Origin: Myxococcales bacterium | GTDB lineage: Bacteria > Myxococcota_C > UBA6777 | NCBI GenBank assembly: GCA_020632975.1 | Contig: JACKEL010000014.1 | Span: forward strand, 62,001 to 126,000 | DNA length: 64,000 nt | Direction: 5' to 3' | Part shown: piece by piece, positions 60,431-64,000 of the stretch | How the letters are laid out: the number at the start of each line of letters is the position of its first letter | How positions within the stretch are numbered: the stretch's first letter is position 1 | Translations under genes and position numbers: made by a program | The notes under the pieces: generated by a model | Databases searched by the model: none | Told to the model about the DNA's origin: nothing | What the model saw: the letters and a program-made list of their open reading frames with translations, nothing else

Positions 60431-61186
60431 ATGAGCCAGCAAAAGCCCTTACAACAAACGAATCTTTGGAAGCCTTTGCATCTCTTGGTGTGTGGGGTGG
60501 CGTGTTTGGGATGGTTGGGGTTGTCTGTTGGAGAAGCCCAAGCGCACCGTGCCCCCAGCAAGCAACCAAGAACAACACACAGCACCAAAGCAGCGCAAAA
60601 AACAGAGCGTCCCTCAGATCTCTTTTTCACGGGAGCCGCTGAAGATACGGATAAACGGGGCGGTGCGCTGTGTGCGGGAACGCAGCATGTGGCTTGGGTT
60701 CCGCGCGTCAAGCATGATGGTGCGTTTCGCGCAGAGGTCCGTTGGATCGGCCTACGTGGAGCAAAACAACCGATCTTGCGGCGTCGTCTGCGTTTGGCCA
60801 AGCGTCCTCGGATGGTGCGTTGTCTTGCGGATGGGATCGCGCTTCGCGTGGGGCGACGTTGGATGCGGGTCTCTTTGCAAAGCCAGCAACGATCAAGTCT
60901 TCGTGTGGATACCCTTTTGGGAAAAGTACAAGGAAAGCGACCCAAGGCTTTGTTGCAGCGTGTCGAAAGTGGGCTTTTGTCGCAAGAGTTGCGGTTCTTT
61001 CAGAGTGTGCAGCAGGGATGGCGCCTTTTGATTCAACGTCGAAGTGTTCGTGTTGCGCGTGGTGAAGGCGAGATCCAACACTTTACCAAAGTGCTTTTGG
61101 TCAACGATGCGTCCAAACCACACGCGCGCGTGCTTGTATACCAAGGTGTCTTGGTGGAGTCGCTGGACAGTCTTGCATCCCTCTAA
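60431..61186 (+). CDS. Secreted hypothetical protein
   Basis: A 251-residue protein with a signal peptide (residues 13-36, ending AQAH) and a basic mature part rich in Arg and Gln, with beta-like strands (FRAEVRWIGLRG, MRVSLQSQQRSSLRVDTLLG). One or two Cys only. No family was recognised. GAGGAG precedes the ATG at 60431, while the open frame upstream to 60353 has no such site. It converges with the osmC gene. Confidence 0.6.
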   Translation: MSQQKPLQQTNLWKPLHLLVCGVACLGWLGLSVGEAQAHRAPSKQPRTTHSTKAAQKTERPSDLFFTGAAEDTDKRGGALCAGTQHVAWVPRVKHDGAFRAEVRWIGLRGAKQPILRRRLRLAKRPRMVRCLADGIALRVGRRWMRVSLQSQQRSSLRVDTLLGKVQGKRPKALLQRVESGLLSQELRFFQSVQQGWRLLIQRRSVRVARGEGEIQHFTKVLLVNDASKPHARVLVYQGVLVESLDSLASL

Positions 61187-61245
61187 GAGAGGATATGTCG
61201 AATAGGGCGTATCCTTGGGGAGAATGGATGCGCTGGACGGGGAGA

Positions 61246-61674
61246 TTAGGGGTTGGGTTGGACTGTAAAAGCGTGCGTAATCTCCGCGCTTTTTACGAGA
61301 GTTCCGTGAACACCACAGTATTTTTCTGTACTCAGTGCGATCGCGCGTTCGAGCTTGTCGTTGTCGAGGCCCGTGCCTGTGAAGCTGAACTGCATGTGGA
61401 TACGGACCCAAGGGCGTGGATACTCTTCTCCACGTTCGCCACTTACAGAGACTTCGACAGCGCCAAGGGGCTGTCGTTGCTTTTGCAAGATGTTGACGAC
61501 GTCGTACATGGAGCAAGCACCAAGACCAAGCAAAAGCATCTGCATCGCGCTCACGCCAGGTTCATCGTCAGCGCTAGAGATCATCACGCCATGTCCGCGC
61601 GAGTCCGTGCCTAGAAAGGTGGTTTTTTCCACCCACTTTACGCGGGTGGTGATGGGATTGTTGAGCGTGGTCAT
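61246..61674 (-). CDS. OsmC/Ohr-family protein
   Basis: A 142-residue protein of the OsmC superfamily. Cys residues in LGACSMYD (about 54) and in KYCGVHGTL (about 120) occupy the positions of the catalytic Cys pair that reduces organic hydroperoxides. The YhfA-like branch is possible as well. AAAGGAAA precedes the ATG at 61674; an earlier start adds 17 unlikely residues. The 382 bp upstream (61675-62056) contain only weak inverted repeats and no convincing gene. Confidence 0.85.
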   Translation of the reverse strand: MTTLNNPITTRVKWVEKTTFLGTDSRGHGVMISSADDEPGVSAMQMLLLGLGACSMYDVVNILQKQRQPLGAVEVSVSGERGEEYPRPWVRIHMQFSFTGTGLDNDKLERAIALSTEKYCGVHGTLVKSAEITHAFTVQPNP

Positions 61675-62056
61675 GCGGTTTCCTTTCTTTGTGGGGTCGC
61701 AAAAGCGTTGAAAAAGATCGCCCAAAGATAGCGACCCTTGGAAAAGATGCCAACTCCAAGGCGTGGTGTTTTTCGCGGGACGCAGATGGAAAGCTGGGGA
61801 GGCAGGTATTTAAAAAGGGGTTTCTTGTTCTTTTTGGGGGAAGGACTGTGGGGCGCGTCGAAACGTGTTCTATTTTTTCGTCTATCTCGCGAAGGGGCAG
61901 GGGGTTTCTCTACAGACGTAAGAAAAACCACAACTTTGACAGTTCTTGTGCCGAATATCACAGTGGGCGCGCAAGAAGGCCGCGCAAAAAAATCATCTCT
62001 GTTTGGTGTGGGCGATGACCCACAAACAAACTTTAAAAGATAGCTAGGAGGTTCCC

Positions 62057-63079
62057 ATGGGCGTTGGTGGTGCAGGTGGTAGCAGTGGTGCAGGTCGTGG
62101 TGGTGCAAGCAGCGCAGGTCGCAGCGGTGGCGTTGGTGGCGTTGGCAAAAGTAGCAGCGTCGGCAAAAGCAGTAGCGTTGGCAAAAGTGTAAGCAAAGGT
62201 CTTGGCAGCGCCGCAAGTTCCTTTGGCAAAGGCTTGAGCAACGCGATCGGCGGCATTGGCAAAGGCATCAGCAGCGCACTCGGTGGCATCTCTGGCTCTG
62301 CAAAGTCTGCGTCCAAAGGGATCGGTGGTTTGGGCGGACTGTTCGGCGGAATCGGCAAAGCGCTTGGTGGTTTGACCCAAGGCAAAGGCTTGGGCGGCGT
62401 TTTGGGCGGCATCGGTAAAGCTGTTAGCGGCTTGATGGGTGGCAAACTTGGCGATGTGTTGGGTGGTTTGACCCAAGGCAAAGGCTTGGGTGGTTTGCTC
62501 GGCGGTTTGATGGGCAAAAACCCCGCGCAAGGCTTGTTGGGTGGTTTGCTTGGCAACTCCCCCATCGGCAAAGCACTCGGTGGTTTGCTTGGTAACTCCC
62601 CCATTGGCGGTCTTTTGGGAGGTGCTTTGGGCGGTCCGCTTGGAGGTATGTTGGGCGGTTTGCTTGGCGGTCAACAAAGTCCCGCAGGTGGTGCGCTGGG
62701 TGGCTTGCTTGGCAACTCCCCCATCGGCAAAGCACTCGGCGGCTTGCTTGGCAACTCCCCCATCGGTCAAGCACTTGGTGGCTTGCTTGGTGGCGGTCAA
62801 CAAAGTCCTTCGGGCGGCGCGCTCGGCGGTTTGCTTGGCAACTCCCCCATCGGCAAAGCGATCGGTGGTTTGCTTGGCAACTCCCCCATCGGCGGTATGC
62901 TCGGTAAGTTCGGCGGTATCGCAGATGCTTTCCGCGGCTTGGCCAGCGCGTTCAATGGCGGCACCAGCCAACAACGAATGGGCGCAGTCTCCAACGCACT
63001 CCAAGCAGCTGCGCCTTTCGCACCTGGTTTGGGCCTCGCAGGATCGCTCTTGGGCAACTTTGGTCAATTGACCCAGTAA
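62057..63079 (+). CDS. Gly-rich, Cys-free repeat protein (harpin-like)
   Basis: A 340-residue protein of low complexity. Gly dominates, and Cys and Trp are absent. The repeat GGLLGNSPIGKALGGLLG occurs in variants, with six GNSPIG copies and two GGQQSP inserts. Residues 1-60 are Gly/Ser/Lys-rich; the repeats span about 90-290; the C-terminal 50 residues are more normal. There is no signal peptide. Harpins of type III systems share the Gly-rich, Cys-free, heat-stable nature; structural or antifreeze-like proteins are alternatives. AGGAGG precedes the ATG at ideal spacing. At DNA level the repeats keep near-identical codons. Confidence 0.75.
   Translation: MGVGGAGGSSGAGRGGASSAGRSGGVGGVGKSSSVGKSSSVGKSVSKGLGSAASSFGKGLSNAIGGIGKGISSALGGISGSAKSASKGIGGLGGLFGGIGKALGGLTQGKGLGGVLGGIGKAVSGLMGGKLGDVLGGLTQGKGLGGLLGGLMGKNPAQGLLGGLLGNSPIGKALGGLLGNSPIGGLLGGALGGPLGGMLGGLLGGQQSPAGGALGGLLGNSPIGKALGGLLGNSPIGQALGGLLGGGQQSPSGGALGGLLGNSPIGKAIGGLLGNSPIGGMLGKFGGIADAFRGLASAFNGGTSQQRMGAVSNALQAAAPFAPGLGLAGSLLGNFGQLTQ
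62549..62895 (+). repeat. Repeat block inside the Gly-rich gene
   Basis: Six copies of a 21-bp segment (CTTGGCAACTC then CCCCATCGGC, one with a T change) begin near 62549, 62588, 62706, 62748, 62836 and 62875. They come in pairs about 40 bp apart and the pairs recur every 130-160 bp, which suggests duplication of a larger unit. Confidence 0.85.
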
Positions 63080-63188
63080 CCCTTTCCTGCTACCACACAC
63101 TTTGTAATTGATTGGTTGCCAAGATGTCCGACGAACGGGTGTCTTGGCTTTTTCTTTGAACCCCTCTCTTTTCAACTTGAGGTTCTTT

Positions 63189-64000
63189 ATGACAAGACAC
63201 GGGAAAAAGGGGACCCCTGAAGAAGTTAGCAAAGCCCCCGCTCCTTCGGAATCTGCGGCAGCTCCTGCAAAGCTTCCTACCTTTCGCGGTGAGGTTGCGA
63301 ATCTTCGGCGAAATGCGCTCGAAGCCAACGCGGTTCTTTCCGAACATCGGCTTGATCCGTCGATGTTCCCCGAAGTCAAGATCCCCGATCTCTCAGGGAT
63401 CGTCATCGAGGTGCCTGAGCCTCCTCCCATCGAGGAAGAGGAAGTTCAAGAAGCCTTTGAACGCTTGGCCTTTGAAGCTGCGATTCGTCATCCCAAAGGT
63501 CCTGGAAAAGCCGTTGAGATGGGAGATGAGGTGATCGTCGATCTCGTGGGGTACATGGGCGGTTATCTCTTGCCCATGACCGCACACGAAGGAATGCGTT
63601 TGATCTTGGAACCCAACGTCTTTATGCCAACCTTTGGCGAGCAGTTGTTGGGGACCCCCGTGGGCCAAGCCAAGATCGTCGAAGTCGCTTTGCCTGATGA
63701 CTTTGCGATCGAAGAAGCCCGTGGTATGGGCGCTGTCTTTGCAGTTGAAGTTCGAGAGGCATCAAAGGTGATCCCTCCCGATCCTGCGGATGCTACGTTG
63801 TTTCAGCGGATGGGACTTGGGGAAACCTTAGAAAAGTCTTTGGAAAGTGTGTTGGTTTTGTTGTTGGACCAACGTGCGCGCAAGATGGCCCAAGATGGTA
63901 TGCGGATCTTGATGGAGACATTGTTGACCCGCACGTCGTTTGATCTGCCTCCAGAACTGATCGAAGCAGAAGTGCAAAACTGGTGGCGCAGGACAGAAGG
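63189..64000 (+). CDS. Trigger-factor-like chaperone/peptidyl-prolyl isomerase, N-terminal part (cut by window end)
   Basis: 270 residues are visible and the frame runs off the window. After an Ala/Pro-rich leader, residues about 70-210 look like the trigger-factor FKBP-type domain: GDEVIVDLVGYMGG..., LILEPNVFMPTFGEQLLGTPVGQAKIVEVALPDDF. Residues 225-270 start the helical chaperone domain (RMARQ-like helices, LPPELIEAEVQNWW). The usual N-terminal ribosome-binding domain with its GFRxGKxP loop is not present, so it may be a ribosome-independent paralogue. GAGG lies before the ATG at 63189. It follows the Gly-rich gene by 109 bp. Confidence 0.75.
   Translation, partial: MTRHGKKGTPEEVSKAPAPSESAAAPAKLPTFRGEVANLRRNALEANAVLSEHRLDPSMFPEVKIPDLSGIVIEVPEPPPIEEEEVQEAFERLAFEAAIRHPKGPGKAVEMGDEVIVDLVGYMGGYLLPMTAHEGMRLILEPNVFMPTFGEQLLGTPVGQAKIVEVALPDDFAIEEARGMGAVFAVEVREASKVIPPDPADATLFQRMGLGETLEKSLESVLVLLLDQRARKMAQDGMRILMETLLTRTSFDLPPELIEAEVQNWWRRTE

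Noticed and set aside
61738..62043. 101-residue frame before the Gly-rich gene
   Set aside because: No ribosome-binding site and no protein-like pattern; the region behaves like a leader or promoter.
62033..63430. 465-residue Thr/Ala-rich minus-strand frame over the Gly-rich gene
   Set aside because: It is the mirror of the repeats and lacks start signals; the plus-strand gene has an ideal AGGAGG.

Overview
The window (about 50% G+C by eye) looks chromosomal and comes from a Gram-negative, deltaproteobacterial-type organism, most like Myxococcota or Bradymonadota. The reasons are an AgmX/PglI-type C-terminal domain, a very large Cys-rich plus NHL lipoprotein, several lipoproteins and outer-membrane beta-barrels, a DWG-type Ser/Thr kinase, an archaeal-type ProS and a RegB/RegA redox pair. 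I cannot name a genus. I saw no rRNA, tRNA or CRISPR array.

Layout. 0-5.5 kb: a minus-strand type III export operon (sctQ, a FliO-like gene, sctR, sctS, sctT, sctU). 5.6-12.7 kb: nitrilase-family amidohydrolase, lipoprotein, AgmX-like protein, a VKOR-DsbA-DsbA fusion, proS and a TPR protein. 12.7-14.3 kb: 32-bp tandem repeats, hairpin repeats and a single-gene TnpB element with recognisable ends, inserted just upstream of a beta-barrel gene. 14.3-17.1 kb: two barrel genes and a small membrane protein. 17.2-21.3 kb: a minimal division cluster rsmH-ftsL-ftsI, followed by a second hairpin-repeat array. 21.3-26.1 kb: a 1.6-kcodon lipoprotein with 21 Cys-rich repeats and 12 NHL repeats. 26.4-32.6 kb: a four-gene operon (PLP enzyme, DgcN, DgcA, and a MurL-creatininase fusion) built around glutamate stereochemistry. 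32.7-35.6 kb: a perfect CRP-type palindrome, a candidate Cys/His effector and a Ro60/TROVE-like vWA protein. 36-40 kb: Cys-rich lipoprotein, beta-barrel, ECF sigma factor and FecR-like partner. 40.3-47.2 kb: glycosidase-like membrane protein, RegB/RegA with a RegA-type palindrome, YtkA/FixH-like lipoprotein, beta-barrel and redoxin. 47.4-51.2 kb: penicillin-acylase-family enzyme and a sigma-54 activator. 51.6-56.4 kb: type II SQR, Dps, TM2 protein, HemB and thymidine kinase. 56.6-61.7 kb: Ser/Thr kinase, a TetR-controlled membrane protein, a secreted protein and OsmC. 62-64 kb: a harpin-like Gly-rich repeat protein and a trigger-factor-like chaperone cut by the window edge.

How the genes may work together. 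The export operon lacks its ATPase, the SctV gate and the ring genes in this window, but two proteins elsewhere (32.9 kb and 62.1 kb) have properties expected of exported substrates. The 26.4-32.6 kb operon combines D-glutamate N-acetyltransferase, an enolase-superfamily epimerase and a MurL-type epimerase fused to an amidohydrolase. This suggests a dedicated pathway for peptidoglycan-derived or free D-glutamate and is my best candidate for an undescribed system. RegBA, SQR, Dps, OsmC, redoxin and the VKOR-DsbA fusion point to a life with changing redox conditions.
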